Source of the DNA: Paenibacillus taichungensis
GTDB taxonomy: Bacteria; Bacillota; Bacilli; Paenibacillales; Paenibacillaceae
Reading direction: 5' to 3'
DNA length: 64,000 nucleotides
Assembly: GCF_013359905.1 (NCBI RefSeq)
Contig: NZ_JABMCC010000112.1
Coordinates: 513,865-577,864, forward strand
In this document: in pieces, positions 9,100 to 16,364 of the stretch
How positions within the stretch are numbered: the stretch's first letter is position 1
Layout of the letters: each line of letters opens with the position of its first letter
Made by a program: the position numbers and the translations under genes
Notes under the pieces: model-generated
Databases searched by the model: none
What the model was told of the DNA's origin: nothing
The model's input: the letters and a program-made list of their open reading frames with translations, nothing else

Positions 9100-9726
9100 T
9101 CAGGCCCGTTTGGCCTGTCTCAAGGCAACCCACGCACAGAGAATGCTCACTAGCGTCAGTCCCACGGTGAAATTGCGTACACCATCCAGATGATCCATCA
9201 GCGATGCAGGCAGCCAAGGGAAGATGTCATAGGTATAATCCATTGTATCGTTTAGCAGTGTCCACAAGGCAGCAACCACCAAAGCACCCCAACGGAACCC
9301 AAAGAACCTCACATACATCAAAGCCTCGATAGCCATGGCGCTATGTGACGCAATTAACATCCAATCCTGCCAGTTCTGTGCGCCCCCTTGCATCCAACCT
9401 GCAAAAATGATGGAGACTGCCCATACGCCGTATTTTACCGAAGTAACCACAGCAAGCGCCTGTATGACATGTCCAATCCGATTCAGAAGCCTCGATTTCG
9501 GCTTGTACAAAATCCACAATAAGGATAGTGTAAAAAACAGACTCGCTGTCGGACTGTCCGGCACAAACACAATTTGCCATAGTGGTTGCTGTGCCAGCGT
9601 ATATTCCAATTGATCCCCGTACCATATGTATCCATATACTGTTCCTAATGCGTTACACCAAAAAAGAAGCCACAGGAAGTAACGGTTTGTTAGAAATTCC
9701 CGGCTCCAAAAGTACGATAAAGCCAC
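9100..9726 (-). CDS. ypjA: DUF1405 membrane protein YpjA
   Basis: A polytopic membrane protein of about 208 aa with roughly five or six hydrophobic helices (for example YFLWLLFWCNALGTVYGY near the start and FTVGLTLVSILCAWVAL at the end). The motif WYGDQL and the DYTYDIFPWLP segment are typical of the YpjA/DUF1405 family, whose function is unknown. I prefer the GTG at 9726 because GGAAGGGG ends eight bases before it; an ATG six codons upstream (9744) lies inside this sequence. It is downstream of qcrC, separated by a terminator. Confidence 0.8.
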   Translation of the reverse strand: MALSYFWSREFLTNRYFLWLLFWCNALGTVYGYIWYGDQLEYTLAQQPLWQIVFVPDSPTASLFFTLSLLWILYKPKSRLLNRIGHVIQALAVVTSVKYGVWAVSIIFAGWMQGGAQNWQDWMLIASHSAMAIEALMYVRFFGFRWGALVVAALWTLLNDTMDYTYDIFPWLPASLMDHLDGVRNFTVGLTLVSILCAWVALRQAKRA

Positions 9727-9790
9727 ATGCTCTGCCCCTTCCATTATGTGTATTCTGCGTTCCAAAAGATGATGTTGCGAAAAACGCCTC

Positions 9791-9823
9791 AAAAAAACCT
9801 GACCGCATAAACGATCAGGTTTC
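9791..9823 (-). terminator. Terminator after qcrABC
   Basis: On the minus strand the 8-bp stem AAACCTGA/TCAGGTTT with a 12-nt loop is followed by a run of seven T. It lies 17 bp after the qcrC stop codon. Confidence 0.8.
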
Positions 9824-9839
9824 ATTGCTTATTTCGATT

Positions 9840-10721
9840 TTACTGTTCTGCCTTCTGTTTCGCAAGCCATTCCGCCAAGTGATTGATGTCATCATCTGTC
9901 AGCCCTTGAGCAATGGCGTTGTCGTACTGAGCAGGCATACTGTTATATCCTTCTTTGATAATCGTCAGGATTTCTTCCTGGCTGTGTTTGTCACCCACCC
10001 CCCGAAGCGAAGGGCCTCCTGCACCCTTCATATCAGCCGCATGACATCCGATACATCCGGCCTTTTTGAAGGTTTCCATTGCAGGGTCATCCTTCTCAAC
10101 GATCGCCACTTCTTCTTTTTGACCTGGCGCGTTGGAGGTAGGCAGACCCTGCGCGTGTTTCTCCCGCGCTTCTTCTTCACGCTGAATATGTTCCGGCTTT
10201 TGGCCGCTTGCTTCCAATTCATGCGCGTAGTGTGTCCACGCTACATTGGTCAGGTAGAAAACGGCCATCACCGATAGAATCATAAGTGATGATGCAATCG
10301 GACGTTTGTAGAAACGCCGCTCCTTGCCTGTATCCAGAAAAGGGGCCAGTAACAAAGCACCGAAAGCAACTCCGCTGACTCCAAGTACCCCGAGCAGGAC
10401 ATAATCACCTGAGGCATATGGGTATTTCAAATACTGATACAGAAAAAGGAAGTACCAGTCCGGCATCGGGATAACCGATGCACTTGGATTGGCCGGATAG
10501 CCCAGTGGTGCAGGTTCCGAAATCGTTAATACCAGAATACCAACCAGTACAACGACACCAACCATCCATTCCTTCAGCAAGAAGTTAGGAATAAAAGCCT
10601 CTGATTTGCCGGGATACGCCGTGTAATCCGGTGGAGTTATAAACCCCGCTCCTTTACGGACGCGTGAGTCCCCGACGAAGATAATCTTTTCCTGGTCATC
10701 TGACTTGTGTCCGTGAGCCAT
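9840..10721 (-). CDS. qcrC: Menaquinol:cytochrome c reductase cytochrome b/c subunit QcrC
   Basis: Fused cytochrome b C-terminal half plus cytochrome c domain of the bacillal bc complex, which moves electrons from menaquinol to cytochrome c in the membrane. The 293-aa protein has three or four transmembrane segments in its first 180 residues. The motif PDWYFLFLYQYLKYP near residue 88 is the subunit IV-like signature. A single c-type haem site, GCIGCHAADMKG near residue 225, follows. A charged linker separates the two parts. It is last in the qcrABC operon, 21 bp after qcrB. Confidence 0.95.
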   Translation of the reverse strand: MAHGHKSDDQEKIIFVGDSRVRKGAGFITPPDYTAYPGKSEAFIPNFLLKEWMVGVVVLVGILVLTISEPAPLGYPANPSASVIPMPDWYFLFLYQYLKYPYASGDYVLLGVLGVSGVAFGALLLAPFLDTGKERRFYKRPIASSLMILSVMAVFYLTNVAWTHYAHELEASGQKPEHIQREEEAREKHAQGLPTSNAPGQKEEVAIVEKDDPAMETFKKAGCIGCHAADMKGAGGPSLRGVGDKHSQEEILTIIKEGYNSMPAQYDNAIAQGLTDDDINHLAEWLAKQKAEQ

Positions 10722-10742
10722 GTCGATTCCTCCCTTCTCAGA

Positions 10743-11414
10743 TTATAGTGGTCCCGAAATGCCCTGTCTGCGGATCATAATAAAGTGACCGACCAGAAGC
10801 ACCAGAAGCACAGCCGGAAGGAAGAAGACGTGCAGGGCAAAGAATCGTGTTAACGTCTGCGCACCTACAATAGTTCCGCCTTGCAGGAATTCCTTAATGA
10901 TCGGTCCCAGCCAAGGAACCGTATTCGCAATCTCCAGAGTAACCTTGGTTGCAAAGTAGGCTTTGTTATCCCAAGGCAACAGGTAACCGGTAAGCCCCAG
11001 ACCCAGCATGACAAAAAAGATCAGCATGCCGACAACCCAGTTCATCTCGCGTGGTGCTTTGTAAGAGCCGGTAAAGAACACACGCATCGTATGTAAGAAC
11101 ATCATAACGATAACCAAGCTGGCTCCCCAATGGTGCATCCCGCGTACAATTTGGCCGAAGGCTACTTTAGTCTGCAAATACTCAACACTGGCGTAAGCAT
11201 TAATAATATCAGGCACATAATACATGGTCAGGAACATCCCTGACAAAATTTGAATAACAGTGATAAAGAACGTCAATCCACCAAAGCAGTACACGAATGC
11301 GGAAAAGTGATGAGCCGGGTTTACGTGCTCTGGAACTTCATGATCCGCAACGTCCCTCCAAATTGGCGTGATATCGAGACGCTCGTCAATCCAGTCATAG
11401 ACATTTTTAAACAT
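10743..11414 (-). CDS. qcrB: Menaquinol:cytochrome c reductase cytochrome b subunit QcrB
   Basis: The 223-aa cytochrome b6-type subunit carries the two b haems. Four transmembrane helices are visible. Paired histidines occur in RGMHHWGASLVIVMMFLHTMRVFF near residue 90 and in ALHVFFLPAVLLVLLVGHFIMIRRQG near 200, as expected for the haem ligands. GYLLPWDNKAYFATKV is a family signature near the quinol site. Length matches the split cytochrome b of Gram-positive bacteria. It lies between qcrA (15 bp gap) and qcrC. Confidence 0.96.
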   Translation of the reverse strand: MFKNVYDWIDERLDITPIWRDVADHEVPEHVNPAHHFSAFVYCFGGLTFFITVIQILSGMFLTMYYVPDIINAYASVEYLQTKVAFGQIVRGMHHWGASLVIVMMFLHTMRVFFTGSYKAPREMNWVVGMLIFFVMLGLGLTGYLLPWDNKAYFATKVTLEIANTVPWLGPIIKEFLQGGTIVGAQTLTRFFALHVFFLPAVLLVLLVGHFIMIRRQGISGPL

Positions 11415-11429
11415 CTGCGTTCACGCCTC

Positions 11430-11972
11430 CTATTTGACTCGGGTGTTCGGAATAATGTCGCCCAGATAAACCCAACCCTGATCTTCTTTAACCACATACT
11501 CATCAAGCGGCTTCGGGGCTACGGCAAGGTTCTTGCCTTCCTTGTTATAATGCGCGCCATGGCACGGACAATGATATTCGTCAGGATATTGCTTATCACT
11601 GTTCCAACCTACGGTACATCCCAAATGTTTACAAATGGGTGAAAGCGCATAGATTTTGCCCTGCTCATCTTTCCTGATCCAGGCGATTAACGAAGCATTG
11701 CTCAAATACCAACCGTCTTGCTGTTTCAATTCAAACGTAAATTCTTGAGGTTCATTCGTAATTTTGCTGATTTCCGCTACTTTGACAGAGGTGCCTTCTC
11801 CCTTGTGCTGCAAAATCGGGTCCACCGCAAAACGGACCATGGGGAGTATTGCACCGGCGGCCATGTAGGCTGTAGCTCCACCAAGCGTGTACGTCAAAAA
11901 CTGCCTGCGTGACATTTCCATGCGGCTTGGCAATTTCATCGAAGCTTCGTGCTGGTCATGCTCACTGCTCAT
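11430..11972 (-). CDS. qcrA: Menaquinol:cytochrome c reductase Rieske iron-sulfur subunit QcrA
   Basis: The 180-aa Rieske protein hands electrons from menaquinol to the cytochrome. A twin-arginine-like segment (SRRQFLTY near residue 22) precedes a membrane anchor (GGATAYMAAGAILPM). The 2Fe-2S ligands are in the two Rieske boxes CKHLGC near residue 113 and CPCHGAHY near 135. First gene of the operon; the promoter at 12055-12083 reads into it through a leader of about 75 nt. Confidence 0.96.
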   Translation of the reverse strand: MSSEHDQHEASMKLPSRMEMSRRQFLTYTLGGATAYMAAGAILPMVRFAVDPILQHKGEGTSVKVAEISKITNEPQEFTFELKQQDGWYLSNASLIAWIRKDEQGKIYALSPICKHLGCTVGWNSDKQYPDEYHCPCHGAHYNKEGKNLAVAPKPLDEYVVKEDQGWVYLGDIIPNTRVK

Positions 11973-12054
11973 ACTGTCTCCAACCCCCTTTTTCAGCCAA
12001 CTCTCTCAATCGTTTTCATTATCAGAAATTCCACGACTTACTAGAACATACATA

Positions 12055-12083
12055 ATCATATAGTAGCCCTAGAACACCGTCAA
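12055..12083 (-). promoter_or_regulatory. Sigma-A promoter of qcrABC
   Basis: On the minus strand TTGACG (12078-12083) is followed after exactly 17 bp by TATGAT (12055-12060). This is a near-consensus vegetative promoter about 80 bp upstream of qcrA. Confidence 0.75.
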
Positions 12084-12087
12084 GAAT

Positions 12088-12159
12088 TTGTCACACATTT
12101 TTAAGGTTCATTTGTAAGCGTTATTAAGAAAATGTTGGTAAATTGTCACATTTGTCACA
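12088..12159 (-). promoter_or_regulatory. Three TTGTCACA boxes upstream of the qcr promoter
   Basis: The octamer TTGTCACA (TGTGACAA on the transcribed direction) occurs at 12088-12095, 12143-12150 and 12152-12159. The first ends 4 bp from the -35 box, and the other two are adjacent direct repeats with a 9-bp period. This arrangement looks like a regulator-binding array; the protein is unknown, and redox regulators of respiratory genes would be natural candidates. Confidence 0.45.
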
Positions 12160-12165
12160 GGTAGG

Positions 12166-12588
12166 TCATCTTTTCCATAACTCACGGATTTTTTCCCCGA
12201 CAAAACGCGAAATCCCTTCTTCTCCAACCTCTTGAATTAAAGTAGAACGACTTAATACCAAATCTGCAGAGGTAATTTGGGTATGTTCCAACTCGCCATC
12301 AGATGACATTATAACCACATATTTGAAACCGGAGGATTTGAGCTGTTCGGATAAGGTATTTAATGCCATTGACATATCTGGACACGCATAATGGAATGCA
12401 GGGTAAGTCATGATACGTCCTTTAAAAGGAATCTCCACCAGATCCAAAAAATCTCTAAGTCGCTCCAACGCCTCAGTTGCTTCAACCGGGGACTGCTTGC
12501 CCGTCAGGGCTGTATATGGAATAAGGCATGTATCCAGATAGAGTTGCAGTTCCGCCCAGCTGTCTTGAGTCATCTCACTGAATTTCAA
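12166..12588 (-). CDS. ypiF: DUF2487 protein YpiF
   Basis: A protein of about 140 aa without signal or membrane segments, corresponding by position and by the LYLDTCLIPYTALTG-like N-terminus to B. subtilis YpiF, which lies just before qcrABC. Function is unknown. The reading frame is open to 12624, but I favour TTG at 12588 because GAGGGG lies about ten bases before it; ATG at 12573 is also possible. The 190-bp gap to qcrA contains the qcr promoter, so the genes need not be cotranscribed. Confidence 0.72.
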   Translation of the reverse strand: MKFSEMTQDSWAELQLYLDTCLIPYTALTGKQSPVEATEALERLRDFLDLVEIPFKGRIMTYPAFHYACPDMSMALNTLSEQLKSSGFKYVVIMSSDGELEHTQITSADLVLSRSTLIQEVGEEGISRFVGEKIRELWKR

Positions 12589-12693
12589 TTCCCTAATTCC
12601 CCTCTCTATCCATTTTATTCCCATATTATATATGAGCGTATATTATAAATCCAGAGATTCATACTTTTTCCGCATAAGAATGATGAAGAACAC

Positions 12694-12721
12694 AAAAAAG
12701 AAATGCGTGTTTCACGCATTT
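12694..12721 (-). terminator. Terminator after the IDEAL-domain gene
   Basis: On the minus strand GAAATGCGTG and its complement CACGCATTTC form a stem with a 3-4 nt loop, followed by six T. It separates the gamma-carbonic anhydrase/IDEAL unit from ypiF. Confidence 0.75.
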
Positions 12722-12750
12722 CCTGTCGTATATATTATTTTACATGCTCA

Positions 12751-12930
12751 TCAGTTTATGGCCTTTAGTTCATCCGTCAGATTCCGGAAAGCTACTTCGT
12801 CTCCGGTAGCCAATGCCTTATCGATTTCCATATACAGCTTCTCGCTGCGCTGTTTACGAAGCGCGTCGTCCCACACCATCTCAGCAGCCAGCCCCAACAT
12901 GACTTCATACGTAACTTTCATTTTATCCAA
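12751..12930 (-). CDS. Short IDEAL-domain protein
   Basis: A 59-aa protein beginning MDKMKVTYEV. Its C-terminal half, with IDKALATGDEVAFRNLTDEL at about residues 36-55, fits the IDEAL domain, a short C-terminal domain found in YpiB and other bacillal proteins. The start is probably TTG at 12930: GGAGGTG lies seven bases upstream, while the first ATG (12921) is too far from it. It sits 23 bp after the gamma-carbonic anhydrase gene and near ypiF, where B. subtilis carries ypiB, so it may be a reduced YpiB relative keeping only the IDEAL part. The role is unknown. Confidence 0.75.
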   Translation of the reverse strand: MDKMKVTYEVMLGLAAEMVWDDALRKQRSEKLYMEIDKALATGDEVAFRNLTDELKAIN

Positions 12931-12953
12931 TAGGATGCACCTCCAAAACGGAT

Positions 12954-13460
12954 TTAAGAGCTCCTATATTCCTTTCCTTTGGCAACATAACCTAGTGTAG
13001 TTCTGGACATCCGCTCAAGATCTGCGTCAGTCAACTCACGTATCACTTTGGCTGGTGTGCCCAAAGCAAGGGTATAGGGCGGTATTTTAGTATTTTCAGT
13101 TACAACAGAACCGGCCCCGATCAGCGTATATTCACCAATTTCGGCTCCATTGAGAAGGATAGCGCCCATACCAATCAGCGAACCTGTTCCGATACGACAT
13201 CCATGGATAATCGCAGAATGCCCTACCGATACATCGTCGTCCAAAATCAAAGGTTGATCCGTGTTGACGTGCCCAACAGCATTATCCTGTATATTACAGC
13301 GCCGTCCAATCACAATGGGTGCCAGATCGGCGCGCAGCACAGCATTGAACCAGATCGTAGATTCTTCACCCATTGTCAGATCACCTATAAGTTTGGCGCC
13401 TTCAGCCATATAGACCGAAGGGTGTAACTGGGGTTGCATACCTTTGTATGGAATTATCAT
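12954..13460 (-). CDS. Gamma-class carbonic anhydrase family protein
   Basis: A 168-aa left-handed beta-helix protein with hexapeptide repeats from about residue 15 to 145. The metal-site histidines are visible in AVGHVNTDQP near residue 64 and in SVGHSAIIHGC near 82. Related proteins bind zinc or iron, and some hydrate CO2; others (CaiE/YrdA-like) have no proven activity. ATG at 13460 has AAGGAG eight bases upstream. That Shine-Dalgarno is inside a perfect 8-bp hairpin, described separately. Confidence 0.88.
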   Translation of the reverse strand: MIIPYKGMQPQLHPSVYMAEGAKLIGDLTMGEESTIWFNAVLRADLAPIVIGRRCNIQDNAVGHVNTDQPLILDDDVSVGHSAIIHGCRIGTGSLIGMGAILLNGAEIGEYTLIGAGSVVTENTKIPPYTLALGTPAKVIRELTDADLERMSRTTLGYVAKGKEYRSS

Positions 13461-13464
13461 TAGT

Positions 13465-13488
13465 ATCACTCCTTAATTTGGGAGTGAT
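13465..13488 (-). promoter_or_regulatory. Hairpin masking the ribosome-binding site of the gamma-CA gene
   Basis: On the minus strand ATCACTCC pairs perfectly with GGAGTGAT across an 8-nt loop. The 3' arm contains the Shine-Dalgarno of the gene starting at 13460. No T run follows, so it is not a standard terminator; translational control is inferred. Confidence 0.45.
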
Positions 13489-13504
13489 TTTAGCAACTTG
13501 TCCT

Positions 13505-14623
13505 TCACTTGTCAAACATAACGGGACTAATATCCCCGGACAGCGAGCGACAGGATGACGCAAGCCGTGAACCCCATGCTGTCATTTGTACTGTTCGCCC
13601 ATCTGCATGTTCTCCAATGCGAAGCATGCCTAGGTGCAGCATCATTTTGAGTATCCTGTTGTCATAAATCGTCTCGGCAGTGTCATAATAGAACGGCTGA
13701 ATGTAGGGACCAATCTGGCGGAACAAAGACTCTGCTGTGGACCAGCCAGCTGCACATTCCCCTGTCCAGTACACTATGGAGGACAGATTGGGAATAGCAC
13801 CTTTATAAAGTCTTAACCAAAACCGAAATAGCTGTATCATCTCGGCTGTTTTCTCCGCACCCAGCTTGTCTTCACCAGAAGGTGACAATTTCAGCGTGCC
13901 CTGCTCCTCACGGACCAGACGATGATGAAAAGCATAGTCGTAGATGAACGCAAATCGGTCGGGGTAGTCTTTGAACGAACGACCATAACCGAATCTCCAT
14001 CCTGCCTTACCCACCAGCGCCTCACTCACATGCAAATGCTCCATGATCTGCTGTTGAGAACGACGATACATCATGCCTTCTGCGTTCAGTGCTATTTCAT
14101 GCTGCTGGACAAATTGCAGAAACAGTTTCAGATCATCTGCGAGTAGATGGTATTCATCCCTGTAAACGGGCGGCTCGCTCGTCTGTGCAATGCCTGCTTT
14201 CAGGTGAGTGGATAACACATCACGAAATCTCATTTGCAAATCCTTAGGTACCTGATACAGGTATCTGGTCTGCTGAGTTGTGCCATTGAATAACCATCCA
14301 CTCTTCGTGAAGCGTACGATAAGATCACGTGGACTGGCTCCAGCCTCGCTATCTTTTTTATCCATCGATTGACGAGCAATGGCGACAAGTTCCTCCATAC
14401 CGAAGTATTGGCGGGTATCAAACAGCAAGTTGTTCAAAAACCGTAGATCTACCTGGTTTAGCTCCCTAACCTGCTGCTCAAAAAAAGGTCTGCTGCCCAA
14501 TGTAGTGAGAATACTCTGGATGAGTTCATGTTTGGAATTGGGCTTACACTCGCACTGGTAATAGTCTGCTATTCGATTAAGCTGGCCGATATCGGCAAAA
14601 GTAAGCATATCCGCTAGATTCAT
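13505..14623 (-). CDS. Conserved-looking protein of unknown function, 372 aa
   Basis: I do not recognise this protein. From the ATG at 14623 it begins MNLADMLTFADIGQLNR and is predicted soluble and largely helical, with no signal peptide or membrane helix. A winged-helix-like middle (ALNAEGMMYRRSQQQIMEHL) and the segment KLSPSGEDKLGAE suggest a DNA-binding architecture resembling helicase-associated proteins, but this is a weak impression. The frame remains open to 14737 (TTG), which would add 38 residues. A short out-of-frame ORF with its own AGAGG site ends in an ATGA overlap with the 14623 start. It is flanked by the gamma-CA gene and an intergenic repeat. Confidence 0.65.
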   Translation of the reverse strand: MNLADMLTFADIGQLNRIADYYQCECKPNSKHELIQSILTTLGSRPFFEQQVRELNQVDLRFLNNLLFDTRQYFGMEELVAIARQSMDKKDSEAGASPRDLIVRFTKSGWLFNGTTQQTRYLYQVPKDLQMRFRDVLSTHLKAGIAQTSEPPVYRDEYHLLADDLKLFLQFVQQHEIALNAEGMMYRRSQQQIMEHLHVSEALVGKAGWRFGYGRSFKDYPDRFAFIYDYAFHHRLVREEQGTLKLSPSGEDKLGAEKTAEMIQLFRFWLRLYKGAIPNLSSIVYWTGECAAGWSTAESLFRQIGPYIQPFYYDTAETIYDNRILKMMLHLGMLRIGEHADGRTVQMTAWGSRLASSCRSLSGDISPVMFDK

Positions 14624-15088
14624 GGGTCCATCGCCTCGCCCTTGACTACTTTTTGGCTGTTGATTCGGGGCCTGGAGTAGTTTGGTTTTGTAAACATCGT
14701 TGACGGAATTCCCATGATCTAAACCTCTTTTTTGCAAATCTTTTATGTTTTAACCATACTATGCCCGAAGTTGCCTGCTCAGAAGAAGAATGAGAGGTTC
14801 AAAATCATATAGAAATTGAACTAGAGAATATTTACACTTGCCACTCCAATGACAGAACAACCTTCTGATCGCTGTTATCCCCAATTTTTTTGGATTCCCT
14901 TTTTCGAAGGGGAAAATCTGGGGATAAAGGCGAAGCGTATGCTTCCGACGCAGCTTTCTTTCAGAAAGCTTTTAGCTCCGCTTCCTCAGGTTAATTCTGT
15001 CCTCTCCGTTCTTGTGTAAATGTTTATTTCAATCTCTATAGAATGCCAGTTACACATTGCTATAACGCAAAAAAACAACCTGAGTTAA
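14624..15088. other. Intergenic region containing a repeat element
   Basis: No convincing gene lies here. The left part (14624-14740) may include an upstream extension or short leader ORF of the 372-aa protein gene. The right part is taken up by the inverted-repeat-bounded element at 14808-15040 and the terminator of the phosphatase gene. Confidence 0.6.
14808..15040. repeat. Dispersed intergenic repeat, copy A, with imperfect inverted ends
   Basis: This 233-bp segment starts TATAGAAATTGAACTA and ends with an imperfect reverse complement (TTTCAATCTCTATA). Its interior closely matches 26212-26399, sharing for instance GATGACAGAACA-like, CTGTTATCCCC, GATAAAGGCGAA and CTGTCCTCTCCGTT blocks in the same order. 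Copy A carries about 40 extra bp near 14930-14975. A long inner hairpin (TTATCCCC...GGGGATAA) is conserved. It has no coding capacity, and MITE-like or mobile structured RNA-type character is inferred. Confidence 0.7.
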
Positions 15089-15104
15089 TTACTCAGGTTG
15101 TTTT
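15069..15104 (-). terminator. Terminator of the histidine phosphatase gene
   Basis: The 12-bp perfect stem AACAACCTGAGT/ACTCAGGTTGTT with a 5-nt loop is followed by seven T on the minus strand. The stop codon of the gene (15089-15091) lies inside the hairpin. Confidence 0.85.
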
Positions 15105-15688
15105 GCCAGATCTAATGAAAGGTGTCGTGTACAGTTATAAAGCAATGGACTCCAATCGTCACGTTCCTTCTCCAGGATCGTAAGCGATAGGTTTCCAATT
15201 CGTTCCGTATAGCGGTCTTTATACAAAGCTGATAGCAAACTGGCTAAAAAAGCGCCATGGGAGACAATCAGCACATTTTGGTCCTGATGAGCCTCCCATA
15301 AATCCTCCAGAAAGCCCAATGCACGTGTCTGAATATCAGCAATCTGTTCCTGTCCCAAATCAAGCGTCTCCCAGGAAGCGCCCCAGCGAGCCACACGCTC
15401 TTCGGATGTCAGACCTTCAATTTGACCAAAGGCACGCTCTTTCAAGCGTGCATCCGGCTCAAGCAAAGGAACATTCAATAGCCCGGAGATAATCTCTCCC
15501 GTCTCCTGAGCTCTGGACAGCCCGCTCGTAATGATATGGTCCCAGCGATACTCTTCGGTAAGCAAACGTCTACCCAGACGCTCAGCTTGCTCACGACCTT
15601 CCGCATTCAGAGGTATGTCTGTCTGTCCCTGAATACGCCCTGCTGCATTCCAGTCGGTTAGACCGTGACGAATAAGCCCAATGCGCAT
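15089..15688 (-). CDS. Histidine phosphatase family protein (phosphoglycerate mutase-like)
   Basis: A 199-aa phosphatase of the PhoE/CobC/GpmB type that uses a phosphohistidine intermediate. The catalytic motif LIRHGLTDWN is at about residues 5-14, GRIQGQTDIPLN follows, and the second catalytic histidine is in VSHGAFLA near 150. Substrate cannot be told from sequence. ATG at 15688 has GAGGGAT before it; an ATG four codons upstream is less well placed. The final codons and stop are embedded in a terminator stem. Confidence 0.88.
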   Translation of the reverse strand: MRIGLIRHGLTDWNAAGRIQGQTDIPLNAEGREQAERLGRRLLTEEYRWDHIITSGLSRAQETGEIISGLLNVPLLEPDARLKERAFGQIEGLTSEERVARWGASWETLDLGQEQIADIQTRALGFLEDLWEAHQDQNVLIVSHGAFLASLLSALYKDRYTERIGNLSLTILEKERDDWSPLLYNCTRHLSLDLAKQPE

Positions 15689-15728
15689 CTCATCCCTCAT
15701 TTCTCTATACGGTGAACGAAAGCTTTAC

Positions 15729-16364
15729 CTAAGCACGTGCACCTTGTTTGCGTTTGTTTGTTGAACGATGCATCCGCCCAAGAGAGAACAGAGCCATACC
15801 TATTGCAAGCAGCGACAACGCCATCCAGTACTGTGGATACGCTGGGCCCATGCTCACAACGAAGGGCTCAATAATACTCCCTCTATCTGCTCCCGTCATG
15901 TTGTACTTGTACAATCCGGAGGAAGAAGGCTCACTGCCCGCTACTCCTGTCTCCAAAATACCCGTAGAGACCACGCTGGTCTGCTCAGCTTCTGATACGT
16001 CCGGCTTAAACATCGCCATGTACAGAAAGCTGCATAAGAAAATTGCCAGGAACGCAGCAATCCACAAAGACATATGCTTGCGGATCACAGCAGAGAAACG
16101 ATTAACCTTTGCCTCTTCCGGCAGTAGCCATGGAGACTCCGCATAGATCCGGTCCATAACATTACGGTTCACTTTCTCTGCTTGTTGTTCTGTCACTGGG
16201 ACCGGTATGCTGTGCAGCAGAATTTGAGCTTCTTCCCAAACCTCAAATTGCTGCGAGCAATCTTCACAACCAGCGAGATGAGCATGAAATGCAATTCGCT
16301 GAGGATGAGCTTCCGGCAAGTCCCAGACCAGTGCAAACAGTTCCTGGGCTTCATTGCAATTCAT
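15729..16364 (-). CDS. Zinc-finger anti-sigma factor
   Basis: A 211-aa membrane protein paired with the ECF sigma gene just upstream. The N-terminus has the ZAS/zf-HC2 signature: HAHLAGCEDCSQQFE near residue 27 gives HxxxCxxC. A cytoplasmic stretch follows, then one transmembrane helix near residue 95 (MSLWIAAFLAIFLCSFLYMAMF) and a second hydrophobic helix near 180. It is predicted to hold the sigma factor inactive until a signal. It shares a 4-bp overlap with the sigma gene. The extracellular part is short; the inducing signal is not evident. Confidence 0.88.
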   Translation of the reverse strand: MNCNEAQELFALVWDLPEAHPQRIAFHAHLAGCEDCSQQFEVWEEAQILLHSIPVPVTEQQAEKVNRNVMDRIYAESPWLLPEEAKVNRFSAVIRKHMSLWIAAFLAIFLCSFLYMAMFKPDVSEAEQTSVVSTGILETGVAGSEPSSSGLYKYNMTGADRGSIIEPFVVSMGPAYPQYWMALSLLAIGMALFSLGRMHRSTNKRKQGARA

